Notes: generated from the sequence alone by a model not told the origin. A stretch of 64,000 nt of DNA from Leucobacter rhizosphaerae (GCF_022919175.1 NZ_CP095043.1:930001-994000); one strand, 5' to 3'; positions 41,884 through 51,683 are shown, counted from the first letter of the stretch. Made by a program: numbers and translations.

Positions 41884-43530
41884 TCAGCCGCGCTCGGTGC
41901 GAACCGGCCTCGGTGCCGCCTCGGCCTCGAAGACGACCTCGCCGCCGACGACCGTCGCGGCCGTGCGGAGCTCGTGGAGCCGCGCGGCGGGCACGTCGAA
42001 CGGATCGCCCGAGGCGATGGCGAGGTCCGCCCGGGCGCCGACGCGCAGCCGGCCCGGGACCCCGAGCACCAGCGATGACGATCCGCTGGTGTACGCGGCG
42101 AGTGCTTCGCTGAGGCTGAGCGCCTGATCCTCGTCGAGCGGGGCTCCGGCGCCCGGCCCGAACGGGAGCGAGCGATTCACCGCGACGTGGATCGCGGCCC
42201 ACGGATCCGCGGGCGACACCGGCCAGTCCGAGCCCATGGCGAGGTCTGCGCCGCCGTCGGCCAGGGTGCGGAACGGGTAGCCGCTCCGCATGCGCTCCTC
42301 GCCGATCATCGGCACGACGGAGAGATCGGGCGCGGCCCACAGCGCCTGCATGTTGGCGGTGATCCCGAGCGGACCGAAGCGCACGGCGTCGTCCGGGTGG
42401 ATCATCGAGAGGTGCGCGATGTGGTGCCGGGGGCCCGGACCGTGCGCGACCCGGGCGGCCTCGACGGCGTCGAGCGCGACCCGGATCCCGCGGTCCCCCA
42501 TGATATGCAGGTGCAGCGCGAACCCGGCTCGATCGGCCTGCAGCACGAGGGCCCGGAGGGCCGCTTCGTCGAGGTGCAGCTCACCGCTGCCGTGGTGACT
42601 GCAATAGGGTTCGAGCAGCGCGGCGGTCTCGCCGTGCGGCACTCCGTCGACCATCGCTTTGGCGGTCGACGTGGTGAATCCGGCGTCCGCGTTCTGCGCC
42701 CGCCGCCGCTCGAAGTCGGCGACGAGGGCCGGCACCTCGGCCTCGGTGGTGCCCTGCGGCACCCAGAGGGCACCGGAGACGGCACTGCGGATCGACCCGT
42801 CGGTGATCCCGGCGAGGTAGGACGCGGTGCAGTCCGCCTTGCCGTTGTACTCCCCGAGGATCGCCTCGTGCCAGCCCGTGACGCCGAGCGACCAGAGGTA
42901 CTCCTGGGCGTTCTGCAGCCCGGCGAGGATCTCTGCGTCGGTGGCGGGCGGGATGCACCGGCCCACGAGTTCCGCCGCCGACTCGTTCAGGTAGCCGGTG
43001 GGCTCACCCGATGCGTCGACGTGGATGTGTCCGTTGTGCGGCTGCGGGGTGTCGCGGGTGATACCGGCGATCTCGAGCGCGCGGGAGTTGACCCAGAGCG
43101 TGTGGTGCCCGGCGTCGCTGAGCGCCACGGGGCGGTCCGGGACCAGCGCGTCGAGCTGCTGACGCGTCGGATGCGGGAAGAGCTCGTGGCTCCAGCCTCC
43201 TCCGGTCAGCCACTCCTGGTCCGAGGCCGCTGCCGCCTGCTGCACGAGGGCCAGGGTCTCCTCGACGCTGCGCGCGGGAGTCAGGTCGCAGCTCAGCCGC
43301 TCGACCCCCGCGAACGCGGCGTGCACGTGCGCGTCGACGAAGCCCGGTGCGATCAGGCGTCCGGCTGCGTCGAGGATCCGGGTCGTCGACCCGCGGTGCC
43401 GCAGCACCGTCGCGTCGTCACCGATGGCAAGGATCCGATCGCCTCGTGTCGCCACCGCGGTGTGCGGGGTGAGGGTTCGGCCATCGAACACTCGTCCCCC
43501 GATGATGCAGATATCTGCGGATTCGGTCAT
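41884..43530 (-). CDS. Amidohydrolase family 3 (YtcJ-like)
   Basis: This 548-aa metal-dependent hydrolase has the N-terminal beta-sandwich, the metal motif GFVDAHVHAAF (about residues 57-67), and HIMGDRGIRVALDAVE, HIAHLSM and GSDWPVSPADPW in the barrel. YtcJ-type enzymes deformylate or hydrolyse amides of varied size. It is the last gene of the seven-gene operon, 6 bp after the ABC ATPase stop, so its substrate probably arrives through that importer. Confidence 0.9.
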   Translation of the reverse strand: MTESADICIIGGRVFDGRTLTPHTAVATRGDRILAIGDDATVLRHRGSTTRILDAAGRLIAPGFVDAHVHAAFAGVERLSCDLTPARSVEETLALVQQAAAASDQEWLTGGGWSHELFPHPTRQQLDALVPDRPVALSDAGHHTLWVNSRALEIAGITRDTPQPHNGHIHVDASGEPTGYLNESAAELVGRCIPPATDAEILAGLQNAQEYLWSLGVTGWHEAILGEYNGKADCTASYLAGITDGSIRSAVSGALWVPQGTTEAEVPALVADFERRRAQNADAGFTTSTAKAMVDGVPHGETAALLEPYCSHHGSGELHLDEAALRALVLQADRAGFALHLHIMGDRGIRVALDAVEAARVAHGPGPRHHIAHLSMIHPDDAVRFGPLGITANMQALWAAPDLSVVPMIGEERMRSGYPFRTLADGGADLAMGSDWPVSPADPWAAIHVAVNRSLPFGPGAGAPLDEDQALSLSEALAAYTSGSSSLVLGVPGRLRVGARADLAIASGDPFDVPAARLHELRTAATVVGGEVVFEAEAAPRPVRTERG

Positions 43531-43536
43531 AGTGGG

Positions 43537-45288
43537 TCACTCCTCCAGGTCGGGGATCGTATGGATCTGTGTCACGGTGGGGATCGCCGCGGTCCGGCTC
43601 GGCCGGCGGCGGCGCGGGCGCCAACCCTCGCGCGGGATCGAGTCGAGGAGCACCCGAGTGTACTCGGCCTGCGGGTCGTCGAGGATCTGCTCCGACGGCC
43701 CGCTCTCCTCGATCGCCCCCGAGCGCATCACGACCACGTGGTCGCATAGCCGCCGGATCACCGTGAGGTCGTGGGTGATCATGAGCAGGGCCACCCCCGT
43801 GTCGCGGCGGATGCCGTCGAGCAGGGTGAGGATCTCGACCTGCGTCGTCACGTCGAGCGCCGAGACGGCCTCGTCGAGCACCAGGATCCGCGGATCCGCG
43901 GCGAGCGCCCGAGCGATCGCGACCCGCTGCCGCTGACCACCCGAGAGCCCGCGCGGCCGGGCATCGAGCAGCGCCGGGTCGAGGTGCACCTGCTTCGCGA
44001 GCTCCGCGATGCGACTCGCCACGGCCTCGGGCGGATCGCTCCGGCGGTGCACGCGGACCGCTTCGGCGAGGCACTGCCGCACGGTCTGCCGGCGATCGAG
44101 CGACTGGTAGGGATCCTGGAACACCATCTGCATGGTCTTCGCGCGGGTGCGCCGCTCCGCGCCGCCTCGCGCGGGCCGGCTCCAGTCCGCACCCTCGACG
44201 GTGACCGTGCCGGCGTCGGCGTGCTCGAGTCCGCAGATGATCCGGGCGGTCGTCGACTTGCCGGAGCCGGACTCCCCCACGATCCCGAGCGACCCGCCCG
44301 CGTGCAGTTCGAGGTCCACATTGTCGACGGCGACGAGGGTCTCGCGCCCGCCCCCGTGCGCGCTGCGCACCCGGAACGTCTTGCGCAGTCCGGACACCGT
44401 GAGCACCGGAGCGGGCCCGGCAGCTGACCCGGACGCCGCCGGCGCCGCCGCCGCGGCGTCTCCGGGATCCACCACCGGCGCGGCGTCGAGCGCCGCCGAC
44501 ATCAGGACGCGGGTGTAGGCCTCGCGCGCATCCTGCCGCATGGTCGCGGCGTGCAGGGTCTCGACGATCCGCCCCTCCCGCATCACCGCGACACGATCGC
44601 ACACCGCCCCCGCGAGCGCCAGGTCGTGCGTGATGAAGAGCAGCGAGAGCTCCCGGTGCCGCCGCAGGTCGCCGATCACCGCCATCACCTCCTCCTGCGT
44701 CGTGACGTCGAGCGCGGTGGTGATCTCGTCGGCGAGCAGGATCTCGGGATCCATTGCGAGCGTCGCCGCGATCATCACGCGCTGCAGCAGTCCGCCCGAG
44801 AGCTCGGCCGGGAACTGGCGCAGTCGGCGCGCGGGGTCCGGGATCCCGACCTCGTCGAGCAGGTCCGCCGCCCGGGCCAGTGCCGCGCTGCGGCTCACCC
44901 CGGCGACGGTGACGAGCGCCTCGGTCAGGAAGTCGCCGATGGTGCGCAGCGGGTTCAGGTGGGCGCGCGGCGTCTGGAACACCATGCCGAGGCGACGGGA
45001 GCGCAGTTCGCGCAGCTCGCGCGCCGGCATCGCGGCGATGTCCTGCCCGAGGATCCGGATCTCACCGCCGGTCGAGAAGTGGGCGGGCAGGAGGCCCGCC
45101 ACGGCGCGGACCGAGAGCGTCTTGCCGGATCCCGATTCGCCCACGAGCCCGACTGCCTCGCCGGCAGCGACCGAGAGTGTGCAGTCGTGCACGAGCGTGC
45201 GGTCGGGAGTGGCGATCGAGAGCCGGTCCAGTTCCAGGACGGGCCCGGGCGGGCGGGTCGCCCCGTGTTCTGCGGGCGCTGCGGTCAT
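43537..45288 (-). CDS. Fused double ABC ATPase of a Dpp/Opp-type importer
   Basis: This 583-aa protein carries two complete ATPase modules, DppD-like and DppF-like, that are usually separate proteins. The first has GLVGESGSGKT (about residue 52) and LSGGLLQRV; the second has GIVGESGSGKST and LSGGQRQRVAIARA. A Pro/Ala linker (about 270-290) joins them. The ATG overlaps the preceding permease stop by 4 bp. It powers uptake of peptides or related amides together with the two permeases and the lipoprotein. Confidence 0.93.
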   Translation of the reverse strand: MTAAPAEHGATRPPGPVLELDRLSIATPDRTLVHDCTLSVAAGEAVGLVGESGSGKTLSVRAVAGLLPAHFSTGGEIRILGQDIAAMPARELRELRSRRLGMVFQTPRAHLNPLRTIGDFLTEALVTVAGVSRSAALARAADLLDEVGIPDPARRLRQFPAELSGGLLQRVMIAATLAMDPEILLADEITTALDVTTQEEVMAVIGDLRRHRELSLLFITHDLALAGAVCDRVAVMREGRIVETLHAATMRQDAREAYTRVLMSAALDAAPVVDPGDAAAAAPAASGSAAGPAPVLTVSGLRKTFRVRSAHGGGRETLVAVDNVDLELHAGGSLGIVGESGSGKSTTARIICGLEHADAGTVTVEGADWSRPARGGAERRTRAKTMQMVFQDPYQSLDRRQTVRQCLAEAVRVHRRSDPPEAVASRIAELAKQVHLDPALLDARPRGLSGGQRQRVAIARALAADPRILVLDEAVSALDVTTQVEILTLLDGIRRDTGVALLMITHDLTVIRRLCDHVVVMRSGAIEESGPSEQILDDPQAEYTRVLLDSIPREGWRPRRRRPSRTAAIPTVTQIHTIPDLEE

Positions 45289-46148
45289 CGGTCCTTCTCC
45301 TCTGCCCAGATGGTGACGCGCGCGCCGATGATGCTCACGGAGAGCACGGTCAGCACGACGAAGATGGCGGGGAACAGCGACTGCTCGGGGGCTCCGGCCA
45401 GGATCCCGGCCTGCCCGCTCGCGATCATGGATCCCCAGTCGGCGCTCGGCGGTTGCTCACCGAGGCCGAGGAACGAGATCGCCGCGAGGTCGAGCATCGC
45501 GTAGCCGAAGCCGACGGCCATCTGCGCGGCGATCACCGGCACGAGCGCGGGCACGAGATGGCGGAAGCAGATCGCGAGGCTCGAGACGCCCTGCACCCGG
45601 AGCGCCGCGATGTACGGGCTGTTGAGCTCCCGCGCCGCCGCGGTCTGCGTCAGGCGAGCCACGACCGGGATGTACGCGATGGAGAGTGCGATCACCGGTG
45701 CGGTGAGTCCCTTGCCGAACATCGCCACCGCGAGCACGGCGAGCACGAGGCCCGGGATCGCGAAGATCACGTCGACGAGCCGCGCGATCGTGCCGCGCAC
45801 CGCCCCGCCGAACCACGCGGCGAGCACCGCGAGGGTCGCGCCGGCGAGCGTCGACAGCAGCACCACGAGGATCGGGGCGACCACACTCGAGCGGGCGCCG
45901 GCGAGCACCCGCGACAGGATGTCGCGTCCCACGTCGTCCGTGCCGAACGGGTGGGCGAGCGAGGCGACGCCGTTGACGTCGCCGACGTAGAGCTCGGTGG
46001 GGTCGACGGGCGCGATCCAGGGGCCGATCACCGCGAGCACGGCGACGATCCCGAAGATCCCGAGCGCGACCCGGAACATCCAGTCGCGCTTCGCCGCGCG
46101 GGTGGCCGCTCTCGGGGACCGGCCGGCTGCGAGTTGTGCGACGCTCAT
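45285..46148 (-). CDS. ABC importer permease, DppC-like
   Basis: This 287-aa protein has an N-terminal helix, an HPFGTDDVGRDILSRVLAGAR motif typical of DppC/OppC, five further helices, and the EAA-loop region LGLGEQPPSADWGSM. The ATG at 46148 overlaps the upstream permease stop (ATGA), which shows coupling. It pairs with the DppB-like subunit. Confidence 0.93.
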   Translation of the reverse strand: MSVAQLAAGRSPRAATRAAKRDWMFRVALGIFGIVAVLAVIGPWIAPVDPTELYVGDVNGVASLAHPFGTDDVGRDILSRVLAGARSSVVAPILVVLLSTLAGATLAVLAAWFGGAVRGTIARLVDVIFAIPGLVLAVLAVAMFGKGLTAPVIALSIAYIPVVARLTQTAAARELNSPYIAALRVQGVSSLAICFRHLVPALVPVIAAQMAVGFGYAMLDLAAISFLGLGEQPPSADWGSMIASGQAGILAGAPEQSLFPAIFVVLTVLSVSIIGARVTIWAEEKDR

Positions 46149-47104
46149 GCGCGCCTCCCGGTGGTGACGGTGTTCGGATCGATGACGGCGCTCAGCACGT
46201 CGGCGACCGCATTCAGAACGACGAAGATGGTGACGAGCAGCAGGGACACGAGCTGCACGACGGGGAGATCCTTGCGCGCCGCGGCCTCCGTGAGGAGCGA
46301 ACCGATGCCGCCGAGGCCGAAGGCCTGCTCGGCGATGGCCGCGGCCGCGAACAGGCCGGCCACGGTCGTGCCCGAGATCGCCAGGATCTGGGGCACGGCG
46401 TTGCGGAAGACGTGCACGCGGAAGATGCGGCCGCGCGGAATACCCCGCACCCGCGCCGTCTCGACGTGCTCGGAGTGCAGCTGCGCGACGAGAGAGCTGC
46501 GCGTGATGCGGCTGATGTACGCGATGAACATCACCGACAGCGAGACCGCGGGGAGCACCAGGTGCCACAACCGGTCGAGCCCACCCGATCCCTCTCCGAA
46601 GACGGGGAACCAGCCGAGGCTCTTCGCGAAGATCCAGATCACCAGGATCGCCACGACGAACGTCGGGAGCGCCATGCCGAGCGCCGTCACCATCGCGACG
46701 GTGCGGTCGACCACTGCGCCGCGGGTCGCGGCGAGGATCCCGGACCCCACCCCGAAGATCAGGATGAACACGACGGTGAGCAGTACCAACTGGAATGTCA
46801 CGCCGAAGCGCGGCAGCACGAGGTCGAGCACATCGGTCTTGTAGACGAAGGATCGGCCGAAGTCGCCGCTCATCACGCCGCCGAGCCACTGCACGTAGCG
46901 CAGCCAGATCGGGTCGTCCAGGTGGTACTCCGCGCGGATCTGCGTGATCAGTTCGGGGTTGGGCTTGGCACCCCCGGCGAGTGCCGCGATGGGATCGCCG
47001 GGGGTGAGCAGGAGCGCCGAGAAGATGACGACGCTCGACAGGAACAGCGTCAGCAGGAGTCCGCCGAGCCGTTCGAGCAGGGTGCGTATGACGAGCGTGT
47101 GCAT
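46145..47104 (-). CDS. ABC importer permease, DppB-like
   Basis: This 319-aa protein has six helices: RLGGLLLTLFLSSVVIFSALLLTPGDP at the start, YHLDDPIWLRYVQWLGGVMSGDFG, and ARVRGIPRGRIFRVHVFRNAVPQI as the EAA loop. This is the canonical DppB/OppB organisation. It starts 8 bp after the substrate-binding lipoprotein stop. Confidence 0.93.
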   Translation of the reverse strand: MHTLVIRTLLERLGGLLLTLFLSSVVIFSALLLTPGDPIAALAGGAKPNPELITQIRAEYHLDDPIWLRYVQWLGGVMSGDFGRSFVYKTDVLDLVLPRFGVTFQLVLLTVVFILIFGVGSGILAATRGAVVDRTVAMVTALGMALPTFVVAILVIWIFAKSLGWFPVFGEGSGGLDRLWHLVLPAVSLSVMFIAYISRITRSSLVAQLHSEHVETARVRGIPRGRIFRVHVFRNAVPQILAISGTTVAGLFAAAAIAEQAFGLGGIGSLLTEAAARKDLPVVQLVSLLLVTIFVVLNAVADVLSAVIDPNTVTTGRRA

Positions 47105-47112
47105 CGGTCGGA

Positions 47113-48756
47113 CTACTTCGCGCCGAGGTGCAGCGCCCAGGGGCTGCTGAAGATGGCGATCGAGGTGACCGCGCCGGTCAGGTCGTCCGACAGGTAGGTG
47201 AGCTGGTACGAGCCGGCGAGGGTCACCTGGAGCTGATCCGGCGCGAAGATCGCCTGCGCGGCGACGAACTCGTCGGCGGCGGTCTCCGGATCGGTGGCCG
47301 TGCGCGCGGCGTTCATGTGCGCCGTCACCTCGTCGTTCGAGTAGCCGCTCCAGTTGAACACGCCGCCCTGATCCTCGGGGAGCATGAAGAGCGACGGGTA
47401 GCCGAGCACCCCGGGCGTCTCCAGGTAGCCCTGGGTCGCGACCAGGTCGATGCCGTCGCGCGCGGCCGGATCGTAGAACATCGCCCCGAAATCGGCGGGC
47501 TGCATCTCGTTGATCTCGACCGTGAGCCCGATCGACTGGCCTGCGCCCTGCACGATCGCGGCGGTCTGCTGGAACTCCTTGGCACCGGCCGGCACGGCGA
47601 GCACGATGGGCTGACTCACATCCTCCCCGCTCTCCTCCACGAGCGCGGTCGCAGCCTCGAGGTCGACCTCGGGGGTTGCCAGGGCGTCGTAGCCGGCCTG
47701 ATAGATGTCGTGCGCCTCGGTCTGGCCGAAGGTGAACGGCGGCACGATCGTCTTCTGCACCTCGCCCAGCCCGTTGAGCACGGTGTCGAGGTACTGCTCG
47801 CGATCAATGGCGAGGCTGAGCGCCTGCCGGATCTGCGGGTTCGCGGCAGGGCCCTCGGACGTCGCCGGACCGAAGCTGAACGACGCCGTGGACGGGCCCA
47901 GGATGAGGCTGCCGGCACCGTCCGCCTCGAAGGCGCTGCGGGATCCGGGCGAGACGTTGTAGGCGCCGTCGATCTCCCCCTCCGTGAGCGCCGTGGTCAG
48001 CGTCGAGCCGTCGGTGACGAAGACGTAGCGGAGCGTCTCGACGAGCGGCGCGCCGCCCCAGTAGTCGGGGTTCGCGGTCGTGACGATCTCGCTGCCGGGC
48101 GTCCAACCGCCCTCCGCGAGCTCGTAGGGGCCCGTGCACATGAGACCGGCGTCCGAGGTGCCGAGCGCGGGGCCTGCGGCCTCGCCGAACGCCTTGCTGA
48201 TCACGGCCCCGCCGCCACCCGCGATCGCGTCGCGGAAGCCGAGATCCGGAGCCGTGAAGCGCACGGTGACCTGGTGGTCGCCGGTCTGCTCGATGCTCGA
48301 GATGAGCACAAACGCCGCGTACCACTGCGACGCCGGGTTCTGGTTGCGCTGCAGGCTGTAGACGACGTCGGCCGCGGTCATCGGGGTGCCGTCCCAGAAG
48401 GTGACGTCGTCGCGGAGATCGATGACGAACGTGACGGGATCGACCCACTCGGCGCTCGTCGCGACCCCGGCCTCGATGGAGAAGTCGGGCTGCAGCGCGA
48501 GCAGGTTGTCGCAGAGGTTCGGAGTGATGACGGTGGCGGAGGCGCCGGGGTCGAGCGTCGCGGGTTCGCCCTCGACGACCGACCAGGTCACCTCGTCGAC
48601 GGCGGTGGTCGCGGCGGGGAGCGAGGCGACCAGTTGATCTGCGCTGATCGGGGCCGCGGTCGTGCCGCTGCCGCCGTCTCGCGGCGCGCACGCGGTCACG
48701 GCGAGCAGGGCGGCGGTGCCGAGCGCGAGGCCGGCGATGAGTCCGGTTCGGTGCAT
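47113..48756 (-). CDS. ABC importer substrate-binding lipoprotein (SBP_bac_5)
   Basis: This 547-aa protein has a lipoprotein signal (LLAVTAC, Cys about 23) and a family 5 solute-binding fold: VTFVIDLRDDVTFWDGTPMTAADVVYSLQR, IRQALSLAIDREQYL and the C-terminal region. The family binds oligopeptides, but also glutathione, nickel and plant compounds. AAAGGA lies before the ATG. It is the capture subunit for the importer encoded just downstream. Confidence 0.93.
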   Translation of the reverse strand: MHRTGLIAGLALGTAALLAVTACAPRDGGSGTTAAPISADQLVASLPAATTAVDEVTWSVVEGEPATLDPGASATVITPNLCDNLLALQPDFSIEAGVATSAEWVDPVTFVIDLRDDVTFWDGTPMTAADVVYSLQRNQNPASQWYAAFVLISSIEQTGDHQVTVRFTAPDLGFRDAIAGGGGAVISKAFGEAAGPALGTSDAGLMCTGPYELAEGGWTPGSEIVTTANPDYWGGAPLVETLRYVFVTDGSTLTTALTEGEIDGAYNVSPGSRSAFEADGAGSLILGPSTASFSFGPATSEGPAANPQIRQALSLAIDREQYLDTVLNGLGEVQKTIVPPFTFGQTEAHDIYQAGYDALATPEVDLEAATALVEESGEDVSQPIVLAVPAGAKEFQQTAAIVQGAGQSIGLTVEINEMQPADFGAMFYDPAARDGIDLVATQGYLETPGVLGYPSLFMLPEDQGGVFNWSGYSNDEVTAHMNAARTATDPETAADEFVAAQAIFAPDQLQVTLAGSYQLTYLSDDLTGAVTSIAIFSSPWALHLGAK

Positions 48757-48830
48757 GATGTGGTCCTTTCGGGAGTGCTGGATGGTCTGGGTGGAGTGTG
48801 GGGGCTGATGCTGGTGGATCCGGATCGGAC

Positions 48831-49292
48831 CTAGCGCACGACGAAGACCCGGACGCAGACCTGGCCGTCCTCGTCGCGGGCGAGCCCGATGAACTGGTGC
48901 TCGGCGAGCCAGCGGTGCGCCGGCGCGTCGGTCTGGAAGACGGGGGCGGTGCGGAAGTACACCCCGGGATCGTCCTCGGCGAGGTTCTCGCCGCGCGCCA
49001 TCCGCGCGGCGGCCTCGTCGGTCGCCCGGAAGTAGCCCCGGTTCAGCACGTCGATCGCCGCGCCGTCGTCGGCCCGCACGAGATAGCGCGCCTCCAGCTC
49101 CGCGGTGCCGGAGCGGGTGACGGCCCAGTCGCCGCCGCCCGGCAGGACGACCCCGGAGAGCAAGGGCCCCGAGACCGTGCCCCCGGTGATCGGGGTGAAG
49201 CTCAGCACCTCGTCGGCGCCGCGGCCGAGGTGCACGTCCGGGGCGACGTCGACCCGGAGTTCGAAGGCGAATTCGAGGGTGGGCTGGGTCAT
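48831..49292 (-). CDS. DUF3237 family protein
   Basis: This 153-aa beta-rich protein has LEFAFELRVDVAPDVHLG, TGGTVSGPLLSGVVLPGGGDW, ARYLVRADDGAAIDVLNRGYF and YFRTAPVFQTDAPAHRWLAEHQFIG (about residues 110-135), matching DUF3237. The biochemical role is not established, though these proteins are often in catabolic operons for aromatic or terpenoid compounds. The ATG overlaps the CocE stop by 4 bp. Confidence 0.85.
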   Translation of the reverse strand: MTQPTLEFAFELRVDVAPDVHLGRGADEVLSFTPITGGTVSGPLLSGVVLPGGGDWAVTRSGTAELEARYLVRADDGAAIDVLNRGYFRATDEAAARMARGENLAEDDPGVYFRTAPVFQTDAPAHRWLAEHQFIGLARDEDGQVCVRVFVVR

Positions 49293-50947
49293 GAGAGGGC
49301 TCCGTCCAGGACAGTGAGGGTGAGTGCCAGGCCCTCGGGCCCGCCGATCTCGAGGAATTGGGTGTTGGTGACGGTCGTCACGCCGTCGGTCCAGGGGTCT
49401 GCGCCGGTACCGGGCTGCGGCAGGTACTCGGGGTAGTCGGTGCTCGCGACGTGCACGCGCAGGCGGTGGCCCGGGGCGAGTCGGTAGCCGAGCTGGCCGA
49501 GATCGATGTCGAGGGCGCCGGCGGTGGTCGCGTCGCGCAGCTGGCGCTGCCCGCGGGCGATCCGCACGGCGGTGCCGTCGGGGGCCACGTCGAGCAGGCG
49601 GACGAAGCAGTCCATCACCGGGCCGGTGGAGCGCACCCGGGCCCGGGCCGACACCGGGCCGGCGAAGTCGACCTGCTCGGAAACGGGCGCCGACTCGAAG
49701 ACGAGCACGTCGTCGCGCGTGCCGAGCGGCGCCTCGTCGGGCAGCGCGAGGAGGTAGGAGAACGCGTCAGGTGCGGTCGAGGGCACGGGATCCATCGGGT
49801 CGTGCACCCACGAGACCTCGGTGGCATCGGCCGCGCGATCCTCCCTCAGCGTGCCGCCGACCCCGGCCGCGAGTTCGACCGCACGCGCCGCGCGCGGCGG
49901 CCAGGCCTCATCGACCCGCATCTCCTCGGTGCCCGCGAGGTTCCACTCGACCCTCGGAATGTCCGCGGGCGAGCCGTTGCCGCGCACGAACACCTCGAAG
50001 AACGCGAGTGCGGGATCGAGCGTCCGCGGCAGCAGTGCCCGGATCTGGGCCTCCGTGCGATCCTCGACCCGATCCTCGGGCGCCTCGAGCAGCTGATAGC
50101 TCTCGTGGTCGATCGCCTCGATGCGGAGGTGGTGGTGGAGCGCCCAGGCGGGGCGCTGCTCGATCGCGGCGACGTCGGCCCAGGACAGCGGTGCGCAGTT
50201 ATCCCACCAGCCGATGGTGTGCAGCACGGGCACTGAGCGACCGGCGAAGGGATCGCCCTGCGGGAACCGCGGCAGCGACACCGCGTGGGGCACCCACTGG
50301 TCGTAGGAGAGGGGGCGCTTGTCGAGACCGGCGATGAACGCCTCGGCCTGGGCGGCGAAGTCCCGTCGCGACCAGTCGAGATCCCACAGGTAGGTATCGT
50401 TCGCGGCGAAGTGCGTGAGCGGGTACAGGTTCGTGATCGCCCACTCGACCGCGCGAGTCCGGTCGCCCGAGTGCGCGCGCACCGGCTCCCCCAGGCCGGT
50501 GCCGGTCACCCGCGGTGCGATCGCACGGAGCGCCGGGTGCCCGCTCGCGGCGGCGGCCCACTGGGTGTAGCCGTAGTAGCTGTCGCCCCACATCGCGACG
50601 CGCCCGTTCGACCAGGGCTGCTGCACGATCCAGTCGAGCGTGTCCTCGCCGTCGCGCGCCTCGTTCACGAAGAGCAGCGCGTCGCCCTCGGACCGGAACT
50701 TGCCGCGCACGTCCTGCGCCACGACCCGGTAGCCGTGCTGCATGAAGTACTCGGCGACGAGCGGGATGAACGTGTACTCGCCGTTCTTGTCGTACGGCAG
50801 GCGGATCAGGATCGTGTCGCCGGGGCTGGTGTCGCCGCTCGGCAGGTATACGTCCGTCGCGAGCCGCACCCCGTCGCGGGTGCGCACGCGCGCCGGCCGC
50901 GAGAGGTCGCCCTCGGCGGCCGGGGTGAGGTGCAGGATGTCCGGCAT
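49289..50947 (-). CDS. CocE/NonD-family alpha/beta hydrolase
   Basis: This 552-aa serine hydrolase of the X-Pro dipeptidyl-peptidase/cocaine esterase family has nucleophile S123 in MWGDSYYGYTQ, QDVRGKFRSEGD upstream, and a C-terminal jelly-roll domain (SARVRSTGPVMDCFVRLLDVAPDG...). It likely cleaves esters or acyl-amides. No signal peptide is seen, so it acts in the cytoplasm. It is the first gene of the operon; GAAGGAG lies 5 nt before the ATG and a TTGACT-N17-TAGCGT promoter lies further upstream. Confidence 0.9.
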   Translation of the reverse strand: MPDILHLTPAAEGDLSRPARVRTRDGVRLATDVYLPSGDTSPGDTILIRLPYDKNGEYTFIPLVAEYFMQHGYRVVAQDVRGKFRSEGDALLFVNEARDGEDTLDWIVQQPWSNGRVAMWGDSYYGYTQWAAAASGHPALRAIAPRVTGTGLGEPVRAHSGDRTRAVEWAITNLYPLTHFAANDTYLWDLDWSRRDFAAQAEAFIAGLDKRPLSYDQWVPHAVSLPRFPQGDPFAGRSVPVLHTIGWWDNCAPLSWADVAAIEQRPAWALHHHLRIEAIDHESYQLLEAPEDRVEDRTEAQIRALLPRTLDPALAFFEVFVRGNGSPADIPRVEWNLAGTEEMRVDEAWPPRAARAVELAAGVGGTLREDRAADATEVSWVHDPMDPVPSTAPDAFSYLLALPDEAPLGTRDDVLVFESAPVSEQVDFAGPVSARARVRSTGPVMDCFVRLLDVAPDGTAVRIARGQRQLRDATTAGALDIDLGQLGYRLAPGHRLRVHVASTDYPEYLPQPGTGADPWTDGVTTVTNTQFLEIGGPEGLALTLTVLDGALS

Positions 50948-51007
50948 GTCGCTCCTTCGAGACTCGGAACCCGCGCTCGGACCGTTCCGTCGCGGGGTGT
51001 GATGGGT

Positions 51008-51036
51008 ACGCTACGGACTTCGGAGTAAATAGTCAA
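51008..51036 (-). promoter_or_regulatory. Promoter of the CocE-amidohydrolase operon
   Basis: On the minus strand, TTGACT (51036-51031), a 17-bp spacer and TAGCGT (51013-51008) form a well-spaced sigma-70-type promoter. The -35 box lies inside the 21-bp palindrome. Confidence 0.65.
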
Positions 51037-51050
51037 GTCTGACTAGACTA
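51030..51050. promoter_or_regulatory. TetR operator candidate (21-bp palindrome)
   Basis: Arms TAGTCAAGTC and GACTAGACTA flank a central T and are complementary at 9 of 10 positions. It covers the -35 of the CocE operon and abuts TAGAAT facing the TetR gene. This suggests repression of both directions by the TetR protein. Confidence 0.7.
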
Positions 51051-51113
51051 GAATCCTGGAATACGAGGTTTCCCGATATTCTGCGTGGAGACACCCGAGC
51101 GAAGGGAGATCCG

Positions 51114-51683
51114 ATGGCCCGCCCGTCCGTCGCCGATGAGCGCCGCGAACAGATCATCGAGGCGACGCTGCAGACCATTGCCGCGCACGGCATCAGCAGC
51201 ACGACGCTCGATCGCATCGCCGACACCGCCGGGATGTCGCGCGGCCACGTCCGCCATTTCGTCGGCAATCGGGATCGGCTGCTGCTCGACACCGCGCGGG
51301 CGTTCTACGCACCCGAGGGCGGCTCCCCCGCCGTGCTGCCCGACAGCGTCGACACCCTCGAGGGCGCGCTCGACTACCTCTTCGGGCCCGACTTCGTAGC
51401 GTCGACCGACGAGAACGCGGTGGTGCTCGGGCTGGTCGAGCTGTCGCGATCCTCGCAGGAGATCGCCGAAGTGCTCACCGCGGCGTATTCGTCGGCTCGA
51501 TCGCGGATCGCCGAGTTGATCGTGGTCGCGAAGCCCGACGCGGATCCCGCGCACCGGGAGGCCGTCGCGGACGCCGTGATCGCCGCCGCGCTCGGAAACG
51601 TGTTCATGGGCGACTTCAACCAGGATGCGGACCGCACCGACCGCACGCGGGCGGCGATCGACGCGCTGCTGACGACACTGTAG
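51114..51683 (+). CDS. TetR/AcrR-family regulator
   Basis: This 189-aa protein has the TetR helix-turn-helix (RREQIIEATLQTIAAHGISSTTLDRIADTAGMSRGHVRHFVGNRDRLL, about residues 10-55) and an all-helical ligand domain. AAGGGAG lies before the ATG. Its position divergent from the CocE operon and the palindrome between them point to local control, probably relieved by a substrate of the operon. Confidence 0.9.
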   Translation: MARPSVADERREQIIEATLQTIAAHGISSTTLDRIADTAGMSRGHVRHFVGNRDRLLLDTARAFYAPEGGSPAVLPDSVDTLEGALDYLFGPDFVASTDENAVVLGLVELSRSSQEIAEVLTAAYSSARSRIAELIVVAKPDADPAHREAVADAVIAAALGNVFMGDFNQDADRTDRTRAAIDALLTTL

